A stretch of DNA of 64,000 nt, taken from positions 1 through 64,000 of the forward strand of contig MSJI02000664.1 in assembly GCA_001931905.2 (NCBI GenBank), read 5' to 3'. The notes beneath the pieces were generated by a model. That model searched no databases, was not told the origin of the DNA, and saw only the letters and a program-made list of their open reading frames with translations. Position numbers and translations under genes: made by a program. Below, piece after piece: positions 49,401 to 64,000 of the stretch. This stretch comes from Cladosporium sp. IMV 00045. Lineage: Eukaryota > Ascomycota > Dothideomycetes > Cladosporiales > Cladosporiaceae. Each line of letters begins with the position of its first letter. Position 1 is the first letter of the stretch.

Positions 49401-52400
49401 TGATTGCATGAGAGGCGTCGATGCCGCAAAGATCAATGACTTCATTGCAAGATATTCGGAAAGCGGACAGTCCCCTGGTCTTGCTTTCGGGCCAATTGTT
49501 GATGAGAAAGTCGTGTTCTCAGACTATGCCGAGAGAATGTTACAAGGAAAGCAGGCGAAGATTGTGAGTGCGCAGAGAGATCTTCTCAAACAGAACCATG
49601 CTGACATCGTTCCACGCAGCCCGCAATAATCGGTACCAACACTGAAGATGGCGTTCCATTCGCACCATACAGCCCGTCCGGACCCGACCCTGCTCTCGCC
49701 GAAGCCGCACTCTTGCAGACATTCTTCTGCCCAGCAACGGAATCTTCTCGCCTTCGTCAGCAAGTCGGACTCCCAACTTACCGCTACGAGTACGCCGGCA
49801 ACTGGACGAACCTTTCACCGGCACCATGGTTGGGCGCTTTCCACAGCGCCGAGCTGCCGATGCTTTTCGGCACCCACCCCAACTTCAGGGGCGAGTCTAC
49901 GGAGTTGGAGTACGAGACCAGCCATGCCATGCAGGATGCCTGGGTCGCTTTCGCGAGGGATGGCGTACAGGGCTTGGAAATTGTCGGATGGTCGGAGTAC
50001 AAGAAGGTAGGCGACGCGAATGTGAGAGAGTTTGGCGATGGCGTGGAGGCGAAAGATGTGAGTATTGCTGGGCTTGAAGGCAAGTGTGATGGGGCAGCGC
50101 CCGCTCAGTGAGAAGTCGTTTGATGCGAACTCCAGGATGCTAATCAACTCTAAATACAACCATATATTCGTGACAAAGAATCAAATCTCTACCCTTGGGA
50201 TTTGTATGGCTTTGCCCCTCAGCTCATGGATAGCGGATCGCTCAAATAATATTGTAGTCAGCAACTCTATATCAACCCAGCTTTTGCGCACCAATCAACC
50301 AGCGGAGCGATCCAGTGAATACTACCCTTCGATGACCCACGGAAAAGAATTAATTCTTCGAAGACTGGTGAAAAATCGTGTTGAGCACAACGCCTCGAAT
50401 CTATGTTCAAAAGCCATCATCTCCCCCATCAAACATGTAGAAGCACCATCACCACCTCTCTCTTCGACACCGACATCATCCCATACCTCTTGCGCAATCC
50501 ACGCTTGCAGCAGCATCTCAAACAACAATCACTCACACCTCGCCGGTCGGCAAGATGGCCGGGCAACCCCCTCCGAAGCCACTATGGCTCTATCAACTCG
50601 AGGCAATGCCGGACTGCTGGCCCTTCCTAGTTGACTTCAACTTTTCATGGCCTTCAGGATCCCGGAACTCTGACAGTGCCTCAGTCTGGAGCATGGAAAC
50701 GACGTCTAGCTCCATCGCTTCAGATTCAGATGTCGAATCGAACGGGACCACTCAATCAGTCGATGGCTCAAATACCTCCAGTTCCGACAACGAATCCCAC
50801 TGGAGCAACCAATCTGTCGCTGGCTCGACCACTTCAAGTCCCAACGTCGGATCGACCGAGTCGCGCCTCACCAATCCGCTTCCTCATGGGTTTTCATCCC
50901 CTCTGAATCCCAATATCCACGTTCTGGTGGGAGGGCTCCGGAGGAGTCGGCAGGCGTCTATGCGCGAGAGAGTGCTGATCAGGAACGGCATCAACGCTAT
51001 GGATGAGTCGCTCGGGGGCATGTTGAATGATGTGTATGAGGCTTACACGGAGGCACAGGTGCATTCGAGGACGCAGACTCTTGCGGGGCACGTGGCTCCG
51101 GGTGTTCGTATGGGTCGAGGGTCGTGAGGGAGGATCGGAGGTGGTCGTTGTGGTCGAGGATTGATTTCATGCTGTTCAATGTCGTTGGAGGTGCTGATAT
51201 TAATGTCTAGAATGGGACAAGCAGCGAATGGCACAGATGTATCTAGAATATATTTTCTGTATGGGTATCTTGCAAAAGGTGAAATGTCGTGACTTCCTCG
51301 TATGGTACATACAGCTATGCGTATGCTTCCGCCACCCGATGAGCAAACAATAATATTCCTCGCCTTCCATAGCTACAGCCTCGTGATGGCACTCTTACGT
51401 CGGCATCATAGAGAAGCCACCAGATGCGGCTCCACCGCCCCTTTTCGATGTGGTCGTAGTGCGCTTCGAGCCCCTTGAGGTAGAGCTTGCATCCCCTCGA
51501 CTTGTCTTTCTTGACGCGCCACCTCGTGAACTGCCTCCTGAAGCAGTGCGTTTGCCGTAGGCTGCGCTGCCCCTGGCCTTCCATTTCTGCTTTCTCGGCT
51601 TGGCAGCCGGTTTCCTGCCAGCCTGAGCCTGAGACGCACCAGCTGAGTATGAGTTGTTGGCGCTATACTGAGTATTGGCGACTCTTTCATTGAAGGCCTG
51701 CACGCGGGGGTCTGGCTGGAAGTAGCCACTGGATTCACCCTCTTCGTCCTCCATATCGGAGCTATTGATGCTGGGTCCATACTCATCCTCCTCACCATCG
51801 TCATCGTCACTGACAAGATCGATGACGTTCTGCAAGTTGGGATCGAGTATCTGTCCGTCGTCCGTGGATCCGGTCATCTCATTGTACTGCCGTTGGCACT
51901 CCCTGACGAGCTTGGTGAGGTGCTTGCCGTACAGACGGACTTTGTCGGCGTTGATGTTAGGAATCCGGAGCATCTTATCCTCCGTGTCGGCGAAGCGGAT
52001 GGCCATTTGGCGAAGTATCGTGTCCGAAAATGGAACGGTGTGGAGGAACTGGTTGTTCTTGATGCGTTCGACGATCTCCTTTGCTCTGTGAACAAACTCC
52101 TCGACTACCACGCGATGCATCTCGTCGAGGCTTTCCATTGTTGCATCGGCCGTGATCCGTTGTCCGAGTCGCCTCTGAGGTGGTGGCGCTGCCGGTTGTG
52201 GTGCCCGCCCACCAACTCTGATCGGCTCAAACCCGTCGTCGCTGTCTTCGTAATCCTCATCATCGTCATCNNNNNNNNNNNNNNNNNNNNCGGCGCGGTC
52301 GGCCTCGTCGCCGGAGCCGGGCACGAGGAGGGCTTTGGCGAGGACTTTGGGCAGCGAGCCGCCGGAGACGGCGACGCGGAAGGTGTTGTGGCGCCTGATC

Positions 52401-55400
52401 GCTTCGTTCTGCGCATCGAGCACGTATTTGCGCAGGTTCGGGGCGAGGTCCTTGTCGACGTCGGGGAATGAGTAGAGGTTGACGGGGCGCGTCATAATTG
52501 CTGTGTGTGGGAGGTTTTGGTACAGATAAGGGAAGAGGTGTTGCGATGCAGGAAAGACGGAAGGGGAAGGATCAGAGGGCAGGGTAGTTCTTTCTTTTCC
52601 GGAGACAAGGATTGAAAGTCACGTTACGCAGGAGTGAAGAAGTGAGGTCGAGCAGCAAACGTGGGTATCCACTTAAGTGTGTTGTGTGTGAGTGGGTGGT
52701 GAGAGGGCAGAGCGCGGCGGCCGTGAGTGGGATGAGAAAATGACTTCATATGCCCTTTCTGAGCCTCCTGCAGACCCGCAGTTGGGCGCATGGCGCATTC
52801 TGTCTGCTTCTATGGATAGAACTTGTCCGAAATAGCCGCGTGGGTATTTCGCTTAGCTTTGATTTTTCGAGATGACTAGCATACAAGCCAATGGTTCATA
52901 TCAATGTTGTAATCTCCAATAATCCCGTCTTCCTCTCACAGCGGGGCACAGCCAGCAAAATACGACGACGGAGGGGTTGCGCGACGGCGTCTATCAAGAA
53001 ATTGTTCAACCAATCAACATGCTCCGGAAGAGGCCGCTAAGCTCATGAATCGCGTCATTGTGTCTCCATAACATCGGAGTCTCCCCCGTCGCCGGAAACC
53101 TTCGTCTCGCAAGTGTCGCATGCTGGGTACCTTACATGGACGACATCCGATTCCTGGAATGGGGGATATCTGGAAAACTCAATGGCAGTCTTCGTGGCTG
53201 CGGCCATGATCCATCCAGATACAAACGACAGCTTGTGATCCGTTTAAAGCGACCGACTCTGATTCTTTGACTTCGACCAATGGGAAGACAAATCGGCCTC
53301 GCCATCATACCTCCCGGGACCCCCAATCAGTCTGTAAGAGGTACGTAATGAGTTCTTATCGCTGCAGAACGAAGCTTACTTACCTTGTGTAAGGTCATTC
53401 AAGTACAGGCTGCCAAGCACGGAGACGCAAAATCCATGGCCAGCTGCGAGCCAATGTGATCCCGGAACCAAGGATTGTCGTGTGAAAAGGAACGATGGCC
53501 GCTGAGTGACGGCAGATGTGCAGCCAGGGCAAACAAGACTCTGTCATCTTCAGCATGTAAGCAGAATCGCTCTCGGGTTGGCTGCTTACCTGGAAGTCGA
53601 ATTGATGTTGGCGCCTCTGATCCCACGTAAAACTCCAACGTAGACATGCAATTCCCAAATGACGAATACAGGCTTTACAACTGCCATTATGAGGCTGTCC
53701 ATCATCCTTACAGCCAGGAATGGTTGCCTGATGCCCGTGTCAGTCCTGGTTGTGAAGACCAAATGAGTGCACGGTAAGTTCTCGCTGGGAAACTTACTGA
53801 TAAGTTTGTCTAGACAGCAGCAGCCTCTTGATGTGCGATCTTTGGGCATTACGGTTCCACCGTAGCCATTGGCGAAGATACAAAACACTAGGCAGTACAG
53901 TCGTTTCGATCTCCGCTTCTGGTGCTGACTGGATGCGACCTATCCAGCCCTGGTCGATTATCCGGCGAGACATAAACTGGTCGTCGCCGGAATTGAGTCT
54001 ATTCCCTAGCCAATACTCATTTGTGGACTCTCGCTGGAAGTCTGGATCTTGCGCAATGCTGGCTCGATAGGCAGCGGAACGACCGGAGATGCAAGGGATG
54101 CGCCATCGAGGTTCACGGATGTAGAAATATCGATCGTGCGTTCCCAGAGCCTTCTCGCTGCGAGCGCCTCCCAGCCACTGGAGAAAGCAGCGGCGGGCGA
54201 TTTCTGTCGGCGGGCGCGATGGAACCCTCCTACAGCCCCAACGCTCGCGGACTCAAACCCAGCAAGGAAGTATGTCAGCACTGTCGGGGGCCAGAAAACG
54301 TCATCGTCGGCAAAGAAGATGATATCTCCTATTGCTCTCTGGATTCCGGTGACCAATTGACCACGCTTGTTAGCTATTGGATAGCTAAGTGTTTGGATAG
54401 TTTCCCTCTCCTCTATAGACAAGTCTCGATCAAGCAACGCCACTAGAGTATCTAGTGACTCTGCACTTGTGACGATGATGATTTTCTTGGGCCGATTGGC
54501 TAGCCAGGATCTCAGCGAGACAATTAGGTCTCTATCGAAGCCGATCGTAGGGACAATCAAAGAGACATCCCTATAGGAAAGGTATCTAGGCTTTTCCGGG
54601 AGCGGAATCGGTTCCAGATATGTGCCCATTATGATGTGGACGACCCATTTCACAAGTTGCCACACGCTGGTTCCATCAGCACGTTCCCTTAAGCTGAGGA
54701 ATGGATAGCCAACCTTAGCCCCATCATGAACCTGTCGATGAACACCATATTCTTGTGCAGAGTATCGGAATTGACAGGCAGCGAAACCGTGCGCGTTCCG
54801 TCTGCAATCCAGAGTGGCGGCACTGAATGCTCCTATGAATGAGAGACGTGCAACCCGCCCATCAGACCGGTGAGGACTTAGGCGCTTCAGGCTGCAAGGC
54901 CGTCTCCATGGCTGCAGCCATGCAGCCTGCTGAAATGGCTCAACGCTGCACCTATTATATCGTTGTGCTCTCAGCGTTCAGCCTTGCCCTCTTCTCATTA
55001 CTCAGTGTGTGCAATCAGTCCCTAGCAACGACTAGTTGATTGAGACACCAGGGTTCACTGCACCAAAAGATGCGCGCGGTCAAGGCTCAGACGACAAGTA
55101 CGCAAGTCGTTCGCCCACCGCTTTGGGCGGACAGGCTGCGCGAGGCTTGCACCTCGGTTCGAAGCGAACAACGCCGAATGGGTCGGCCCATGCTTACGAT
55201 TGGAGGACAGACTGATCGGGAAAGATCGGAGAGTCATCGATGATTCTGAATATTGATACGCGAATGCGTTACCGCATCTCGACGTACGGTGGCGATCGGA
55301 AAGAAACATTTGCAGCCTCGTTCGCTGAACATGTGGTTTTCAGACACAACTCGAATGAAACCGTTCGTCTATTGGATATGTCTGTACTAAGCTTAACGAC

Positions 55401-58400
55401 AGCGGTGTCATAAGCAGACGATATAAAACCACTCTCGATATACCAACTGCAACCTTCCCTGCTCAGGATTAATCGCATTCCGCTCTGAAACTACCCGAGC
55501 CCGACAGCTCAAGCTCTGGCTGCAAGCAAGCCTGCTCATCACCGGCCGTCATGATATCGATGAAGCCGGAGGCATCGCAATCGCCGTTGTTGTAAAGGTA
55601 AACCGAGCAGGACTTGTTGGTCTCTCCTCTGATATGGGAACCGAATGATCCGTTGCGGATCCGTTTTGTGCATTCTTGGGAGCCTGTACCGCTGCAAGGA
55701 TCGCGTGCTCCCGTGCATCGGGCGTTGTTTTGATAGACTTGAGATGACCATGCCTAATCCTCGCGAGGTGCGATGATCTACCGCGCAGACCTACATCTCA
55801 TAAACCCTGTTTGTTGTGGCTCTGACCGCCTTCTGGCTCCCAGTGCTTTGTAAAGCGTTCCTCGACACCTCGCTACCATTCAGCTCCGCGCGCATGCTAG
55901 CCTCTAACTCAGCCGGTCTTTCCACGATTGCTGCCTCCATCTCTGGTATTACACGGTCGGTCGCAAAAGCGTTGGTATTTGATTGTGCCGTGCTTCTGCC
56001 ATCGCTGCTTTCGTCCATCGATCGTCTTGACCGGCGATAGAATACCAATGCTGCGATTCCCAAGCCTATCATCAAGAGGGACGCGATTGCGACGCCAGCA
56101 CCGATGCCTGCTTTGGCACCTGTCGAAAGGCCTGAGCTCGTCGACGATTCCTGTACGCTGGCGGCATCGGTGTTCACTGTGGACGTCTCTGGGCCGTCCG
56201 TCGAATTAGTCGCAATCAGACTACTCGTGGCTGGAGAGTCTGAGGGACGCGACAGATTTGGCACCTGCGTCCATACTATATCGGAGATCGTCTCCGTCGT
56301 TCGAAAGACGGTCTCCAAATTCGTTGGGGTAATGCTTGTGGTCGACGGATACTCGTTGCCTGAGACAAGCAAACCAGAGCTGCTAGCGTATTCCTGGCGT
56401 TTGTACAGATCGAACGACGGAATCTTGATTCTGCCGACACCTGTTTCGCAACAATCGTCCCGAGATCCAATGGTGCAGTAAAATGGATTGTTTGCTTCAC
56501 CGTCACCGCATGGCGTCAAACCGATAAGCGAGTACCATGCCATCGTTACCTAATGAGATGAAATTAGCCACCAACACCCGGCTCGAGTCCATTCTATCTG
56601 GTCCCAGGTTTTATGAGCACCAGCAATGTCGCTAAGTCGGTCGAGCTGGAGTAAGGGAAACGACTGAGTATCTTACCACCTTGATAAAGTCCTTGAAGAT
56701 ATTTTGATCAGGTCAGTGCGGCTGACGGCAAAAGGCTCAAAAGAACCTCTTTGACATGATATACCACGCGTAGCTTTGTGTAGGAGACAGAACCCAGGAA
56801 ACCTGCCAACAGCAGGTCGACGGGGAATCACTAGCTAGCCACATGTTCGGCATGCCAGAGATCGCTGTATAAGGCATAGTGCGATGCCTCCAACTCAACG
56901 TCAGTGCGTCGCAGGGTTGGAGCAGATGAGTCGTGTCATAGGTCCTGATCATCAAGGCTCAGACCGTATACCAAGCCATCGATAGTACTCTCGACATTGC
57001 TGGCGCGGAGTCCAGAATGCAAGCATGCATGCCCAGGCCTACGCCGCTCGCCCGCATCAAGCCCGTCTCGTAGTATCTTTGTTGAGTTAACGGGAGACTG
57101 AACATTCTCATTGGCCTGCAATGGGGGTTTTGGGAAGTGGTTTGAGAAGCCGAAGTCGACACTTTCTTCGAGTAATAGACGCTTAGTAAATGAGTGTTAT
57201 CCGTCGTTCCCAGACTTCCTTTTGACGTGATGTCGCTCTCTCGGCAAGGAATACCGAGCCAGCGGCGGGACTTCCAGAATCGCAGTGTACCCGCTTCCGA
57301 TTGGCGGATCCTACAGGGAATGCGTCTGCTTCTCAAAACACAGCTCGCATACATCCCGGCTACCGATGTACCACCACTATCTGGGATCACATTTAGCTAG
57401 CTCCCAAGGGCGGCTGGCTCACCTTAACGTTTAAACCTTTGAACCGCTCTTTTCCCTTTGTCGTAAACATCTGAGATATTAGAGGCAAAGCAGTCGACGG
57501 CCATACTTCTCGTCGGGTAACATAAGCTTCGTCAATCGCACAATGCGGAGCATGCCGACGTGACGATACGATCCATAATCGAGCTTGAACATCTCCGAGG
57601 GTCTGCATCTCATGTGTGGCTGGGACGCTTTCGGCAGTACGATATTCTTAGACTCAACATCTTGCAGGCCCCCCTGTATAGGATGATACTGTAGTCTGCA
57701 CCCCTCAAGAAATACCTGATGTTCCTTTGCTCAATTGTTCATACGTGCGTCTTGATCGAGCCATTGGAACCCTTTTCAGGTCAGACATCGTGTGCAAATC
57801 TCGTCGCTGTGGGACCACGATATGACTAGCGAAGAGTATGTTGGAGCATAAGAGGTATCACTAACATTGTCATGGCTGGCAGGGGTGATCTCGATCATCC
57901 CACCGCCGGCCACGCGGAGCAGATACTCGTCTTGACGGATAGCTCTGCACCGCTTGTAAGCCAAGCCATCACTACATGTGCCACATGTGCAGCGCCTAAA
58001 TATAGACAGGATGGGTTTTGCTATTGGTGGCATGGTATTCCTTTTTTCCAAGCACATCTCTATCGTACTCTCATTGACTTCTCTCGGCGGAAATGGGCTC
58101 TCTCGGGGGTCGTGGAAGTTTTCGAGAAAGTGTTCGGAGAGAAGTAGATCAGACCTATAATGCTTTCAACGCACAATGTCGAGAAAAATCGTCCTCGCTC
58201 AGGCTGGAAGGTCAATATTTCTCACGTCCCCCTGGAAGTGATCAACTTGTTGTCGTTTTCTGACCCACATGAGCAACATCAACACGAGATCCATGATCAC
58301 GCCCATGACTCCTGACGGTCTAGAAGAGATGAGCTTGCCCATCTTCTCAGCTTCCTGGTAGTGTTTATCGATCACATCCCTCCGCACAGATTCGTAATCT

Positions 58401-61400
58401 GAGAAAAGCTTGTCGACAGGCCTGGTCGAGCGTCTCCTAAGCACCTCTGCGATGAGAATGCCGTCTTCTATCGCTATTCCCGTGCTCTCACCCTGAGGCG
58501 GCATCTATGAATGAAGCAGTCAGAAATCGTGCACTCGGACACTTCAGCTTATATGAATGTGTGAAAAACTCACTGCGTGTGCTGCATCTCCGAGCAACAG
58601 GACACGGCCTTTGTGCCAGCGTCCTCCTGAGGGCAATTTGTAGATTGGGTACATTTGCCACTTCTCACACTTTGAAATCGTGTCTTTTAATCCGTTGACG
58701 CGACCTCTACTGTAGGTCGCGATGACTTCGTTCCTCACTGCTTCCTGGTCTTTCCCGAGGAGCTGCCAACCATCCTGATGGGCGGTGTTTTGCTCAGCCA
58801 TCTTTCTCACATGAGCGAAAAAGATATCTTGGCGGGTCGGTTCGAAAAACGATGATATTAAGGTTCCTCCGGTTGTGCTGAAAGCGGCTGTGTCTCGTAA
58901 TGCTGGTTCTCCGTTTAGCATTGTGATCGGGGCGGACGCTACCCCTTTGCCCTGGTTTGCAACACTCTTGGCCCAACCCATGGAAACGGCACGACCGGAG
59001 TATTCTTTCTCTCTTTCGGGCTCAACCCATAAGTGTCGGGCAGCAGAGTGGATGCCATCACATCCTAGTAGAATGTCGGCCTGGAGTTTGGACTGATCCT
59101 CGAACTTCAGCTGCACCTGGTCATTGGCCTCAGAAATATCCGTAACTCGCTTTCCCCATTGAATCTGAACGGAGTCGGAATGCTTTTCTTTGATAACGTC
59201 ATGCAGACTTCTCACCAGCTCGAAGCGTGCTGTGCGTCTTGCACCAATCCCTCCCCATACATTCCCAAGGCGCCAACCCATGAGCAGAGAGATGGCATCG
59301 ACACCGGTGTTAAGTGCTATTGAATTGTCTTTCAACTGCTTTCCAGCTCCAAGGTAGTCGAGATACCGCATTCCCAGCGGCGACATGTTGATGGTGCCTC
59401 CGATCGTCTGAAGTTCTGGTCGTACCTCGACGACGGTCACTTTCAGAGGGAGGGTGCCTGGATCCAGAGCCGACAACCTCGACAGGGCGATTGCTGTAGA
59501 AAGGCCGCAAGGGCCGGCACCTAGAATAACGACTGATTTGATTGACATTGCGTTGAGTTGAGTTTGATAGCTGGTGTTTGGTAATACAACACGGGGTCCA
59601 TCGTGTATCGAGAAAGAGTCACACCTACATATATAAGCATAATGGATGACTTGCCTCTATTTTGGTCCGTTGGGCCAAGATGCCTCCGATGATAATGGGA
59701 TTGAGCGTATACGAAGAGTCGGGCCAATGTAAACTCCGCATTGCAAAGTGGCCGAATACAGCTTCGCCGATTCCAGGAGACCAACGATAATTCGTGGGAA
59801 TCGGCGCCTAAAGAGCTCCGGCTTGCGATTCTGCGAAGGTTTGCAGAGTCGACGTCGCAGAAAGTCGGCATCTCGACCGGGGAGCTTACAGCAAACATTC
59901 GAAGTTGGTCGTTTTCTTTTCTTTTTTCAACCTCCAATATTTGTACGTTCCTAACATTTTTTGCGCTTTGGATCACCATTGCTCTGATCTTGAGTCTTCT
60001 CTTATTTCTCAAATCAGGTCGCCAAGGTTCGACACTCCACATCCGTCTCCATCAAATACAAAGCCCTGGGATCCTGCGAACGCCAATTATGGTGAGATTG
60101 GAGGATATTGAATTGCCCAGCTTCCACTGACAGTCCTCATGTATGCCCTCTTGACACTGTGCATTTTTATTGGCGCATATAATACGCTTGGGACGACATT
60201 ATGGTTGCTGGCTTCCAGCCTCGTATTAGATATGCACGCTCGCTACGCACACCTGTTGCGAAGACAGTTCCAGAAACGCACACTCCCTGACAGCGTTTGT
60301 TGGTCGTCGAACTTGGTTTTCCCTTCAATTCTTTGATCGCTTGTGAGTAAGGTAACATTTTCAGGTATCTGGAAACGACATACACGTGAGAATCATTTGT
60401 CCCCAGAGGACGGCCTGTGCGCGTCTCGGAGACAGCTCCGGGCTGGGAGCGTCGTAAGATAACTACCTCATCTAAGCTACGTGATGGCTACTTGGGCTTC
60501 CAAAAGACATGTCTGGACATCGACCGCGTGACCGACAATTATCAGATCATTGCAACTGACATGCAAAGGAGTTGACATTGCGAGACCGTAGTGGCGGACA
60601 CCGCCGATTTATCCGAAAGATGGGTGCTGGAGACGCGCACGCGTCTAAAAAGCGCAAACGGCAGCAGATTCTGGTCTCGTGTAATCTGTGCCGGCAACGA
60701 CATGTCAAATGCGATGGAAAGCGACCAGTCTGTACACCATGCCGGTCAAAGTCTATGACCGGGTGCAAATTCGACACCGAAGCCGATGGCGAATCGAGAC
60801 AGGCGAGCCTCAAGCGCGGAAACAAGGCTCTCACAGAACGATTACTGGCGCTGGAAGGAAGCCAGAAACACATTTGCGAGATGCCCAGTGATCAAGTCAG
60901 GTCGATTCTCAACCAAATGCAGAAAACAGCAGACCCTGCATCAACTCTAATCTCTTTGCAATTGGGAACGCCTGCGGCATCGATGGAGCAATATGCCGCT
61001 CAAGCAGTGCTACCTGCTGTACAGACGAAACTGGAGCGCGAACTCATGGTCATCAATCCTGTGGCTTATCAGACCATCGATGCAATCGATGTTCAGAGCC
61101 TAGTGGTAGATGTCCCCAGTGATTCTTTCTCATTGCAGCCTTTTCAGCAATTGAGTAGGATGGCAAGGTTAGTCGTACATTCGTCTGGATCAGAACAGAC
61201 CCGCTGATGTACTATCATATCGTAGTGTCCCCATGTCACAACACTTCCGAATAAACAGCAACGGGAAATTGCCTGCTGTCAGAATACCCGACAAACAACC
61301 ACACCATAAGGGCCCTGAGCCTCCACCGAGCTTATGTGATTCTCGACTCATGCGGCTGGATGTACCTTTCTGGACAAAAGTGCCCGCCTCCACGGAATTT

Positions 61401-64000
61401 GTAGCACGAGCACTTTCTCGCTGGCTGTGTTCGTATCAAGCATTTGAATGTTTCTTCGATCCTGATCTGTTCATCGACGACCTTGTATCGAAAGGGCATA
61501 CATACTGCTCATCATTGCTCGTAAACGCGGTAATGTACATTGCGTGTGTGAGTTTGGTCGGGGTCCAATGTTTCAGCTGGCGACTAACATAGGGACAGCT
61601 CGGATACTCATCAATCGATAAGATGGCCATGCACCTTCGGTTTTTATTTGAGGCGGAAGCCGAACGTCTATGGCTTTCTGAACCCGGAGACTCATTGCTC
61701 CGAGTTTCAGCATGTCATATTCTAAGTATTGGCTACACCTGGGACAACCAAGAACCCAAAGGTGCACGTTATTTCCACGAAGGTGTGGCAATGGTTAGCC
61801 GGATGGATCTCCATTGCATAAACAACGATGGAAAGCGCAAGTTTGCCAATCTCCCACGGCTAGATGCTCGATCGCACGCATACACTGCCTGGGGTGTATT
61901 CAACTATCACACGTAGGTTTGCCACATTGAAGCCGGCGACTTAGCCTTTCTGACGCTTCAAGCAGATTACGATCATTCTACTATCGAACAGATGCCCCAG
62001 TGCAAGCTCCCGACTGTCCCATTCCAGGTGAAGATTGGACAAGACCCGAGGAGCGGTCGATTTTGCTCGATAATACGTTCAAGGACTGCTGCCACCTGTG
62101 GGCCTTGATGCATGAATTGGCTATACTGTATTGCAAAGATCCTGAAGCACCATTGGCCAAGCAATGCACACTTCCGTTCGCAGAACGCAAGTATCGAGAA
62201 ATCTTGGAATGGTCTAAGACTCTTTCAGTTCCAGCACAAGACAGCCATGGGGCGTTGGGTCGACATTTGGTATTTCGGTGAGTAGGGTCATCTTTAGATT
62301 CAAGAGATTTGTGTATGCTGAATCTGGTCTAGCATGCACTTGCATGGGTCGATCATGGACATTTTTCGACCTTTCATCGACCAATTTCTCTCCCTCAGCA
62401 CTTTCTCCGCCTTAGACGCGACGCCCGAAGCCGTCTTTCTGGCCTCATTGAACCAACTCAAACACCTAGCGCTCGTTTTTTACTCAAACTTCCCTGAAGC
62501 CAAATATTCAACTCAATGGCAACATGTAAGTACCAATCACTCGGCATCTCGCTGTCTGCGCTTCCGGTCAAACCTCACGATGACAGGCTAACTCATTGTC
62601 GAAGGCGTGCCTCTACATCGCCAATGCCACAGTCCGCAACTCTTTGGACCCCGATTGGAAGTTCTACTTTCTCCTTTCCCTACAAGGATATCTGAACTTC
62701 ACGGTCGGGTACCCCTTCACGCGAATGGTGTTCACCAGTCTGCTGTCCATAGCCGTGAGCAAAGGCAGGATGCCGATGATCGCGGCAAAAAGGCTGTACG
62801 ATGAGATGGTGGCCATCACCACTGAGTTTGACCCGAACAGCAGCTTCTTATCAAATGGGAAGATCATCGTCGATCAGGAAGCAGCGATGAGTGGGCAACA
62901 GATAGCGCACATGGACGATCTCGCCGAGGATTTGACGTTCAGAATGGCCTGCGATGATTTTCTGGAACTCGCTCCTGCGGACAACGAATGAAAGGCAAGG
63001 TCTTGTCACTTAGCGTCTGTGTTTCATTACATTATTTGCTTTCCAGCGTTTCTTGACACGCAGAAGCACGGTGACATTGCTAAAACTGAGTATCAAGCCC
63101 CATTCGACCCATCTATTCGACCTCCCAACCTCTAATCTACATTTCGTTATGCCGCCGTCCAAACGTGGACAAGGTAAAACCTGAATCACTTTGCAATCTA
63201 CCTCTTTCTCGTGAGTCGCTAGAGACGCGAACGTAGGTTGCGCCCTTCGCAGACTCCAGCAATTCTGCAGAGAGGGTATCTTTCTTACCAGCGCACCCTG
63301 CGCAATGCTCAGTAGTGTTGTCTTTTCGGCCTAGCCACCAAGTCGCCACCCAGCAAAACAGCGTCCAGCAGGAGCTTATGAATACGATATCCGCCAGCAC
63401 GACCGCGAAGAGCAGATTGAATATACTTTTCTCCTTGGGCACAGAGCAGAGGTATTGCGATAACAGGGTCGTGTACTTTGGTGTGCGTAGAGGCTGTGTA
63501 AGATTCTCGGTCTCAGGATCGAAGTATGTCGGAATTGTGCCGAGGTTTGGTCGTGGTTTGCCATCCAGTGACAGCTTGTAGGCGTCCACTGCCAGAACAC
63601 TGTTGTTTACAGACTGTAGGTACTGTAGCCCTTGCGCACTCGCGAGGGCGTTCGTCTCCTGGTTGTCTTCCGTAGGGTTGAAGTCAGAGAGAAGCAACGA
63701 ATAGTAAGATTTGCCGAAAACGTCAACAGCAGCGCTAATGTTGGGTAGTCCGTAGTACTTGGTCGTGTCAGGATTCCACTCATCCCTCCAATCCTGCATG
63801 GTATCTGGAGAAGGTATGAATGCAAGCCAGCCCTGGTTGTCGGAAATAGAGAACCCGATCTTGAAGAACATGATGCTCTCATAATCCGTTACAGACTCAT
63901 TCCTGGTCAGAGTGATGGTTCCAGATCCCCAGGAAGCAGTCGATTTCTCAATGTTCTTGTCGCCCTTCACGGGTACAGACCAACCCATCGATTCGCTGAG

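Overview
The window is nuclear DNA of a filamentous ascomycete (Pezizomycotina, most likely a dothideomycete). The evidence is short spliceosomal introns (about 49-75 nt, GT..AG), a dispersed single 5S rRNA gene with a TATA element at -28, several Zn2Cys6 regulators, a NACHT (NLR-type) protein, a HET-domain relic, and many secreted or GPI-type proteins and plant-wall enzymes. It is gene-dense but holds several broken genes and one assembly gap (20 N at 52271-52290).

Layout. 1-8.1 kb: HAL5/SAT4-type kinase (5' end outside the window), MFS transporter, six-exon Zn2Cys6 regulator. 8.1-18.1 kb: a long non-coding stretch, a secreted Thr-rich protein, a GT31-like glycosyltransferase, the 5S rRNA gene, a NACHT protein with an N-terminal HET-s-like amyloid motif, and a PL9-like pectate lyase. 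18.8-28.8 kb: a large, probably mitochondrial protein, a Gln-rich nuclear protein, a GH30 hydrolase and 6-phosphogluconolactonase. 28.8-33 kb: a non-coding block that recurs at 52-53 kb, then a HET-domain pseudogene. 33.8-46.5 kb: a BBE-type FAD oxidoreductase divergent from a UPC2-like regulator across a promoter with a repeated 10-mer; a truncated 5S relic; two divergent cell-surface proteins; a tRNA-Gln gene; a short zinc-cluster protein. 48.4-52.3 kb: secreted carboxylesterase, a small hypothetical gene, and the C-terminus of a RecQ/Sgs1 helicase cut by the gap. 52.3-56.5 kb: a second copy of the start and promoter of 6-phosphogluconolactonase, a frameshifted GT2 glycosyltransferase, a Cys-rich exon and a membrane-anchored surface protein. 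58.2-64 kb: an FAD monooxygenase divergent from a Zn2Cys6 regulator that is a paralogue of the one at 5.8-8.1 kb, and a membrane protein running off the right edge.

Themes. Plant-wall and surface functions (PL9, GH30, esterase, GT31, mucin-like proteins) alternate with regulator-oxidoreductase pairs that look like small metabolic units and with non-self-recognition genes (NACHT, HET relic). All coordinates and splice sites were read by eye from GT/AG signals, reading frame and conserved motifs; no database search was run.
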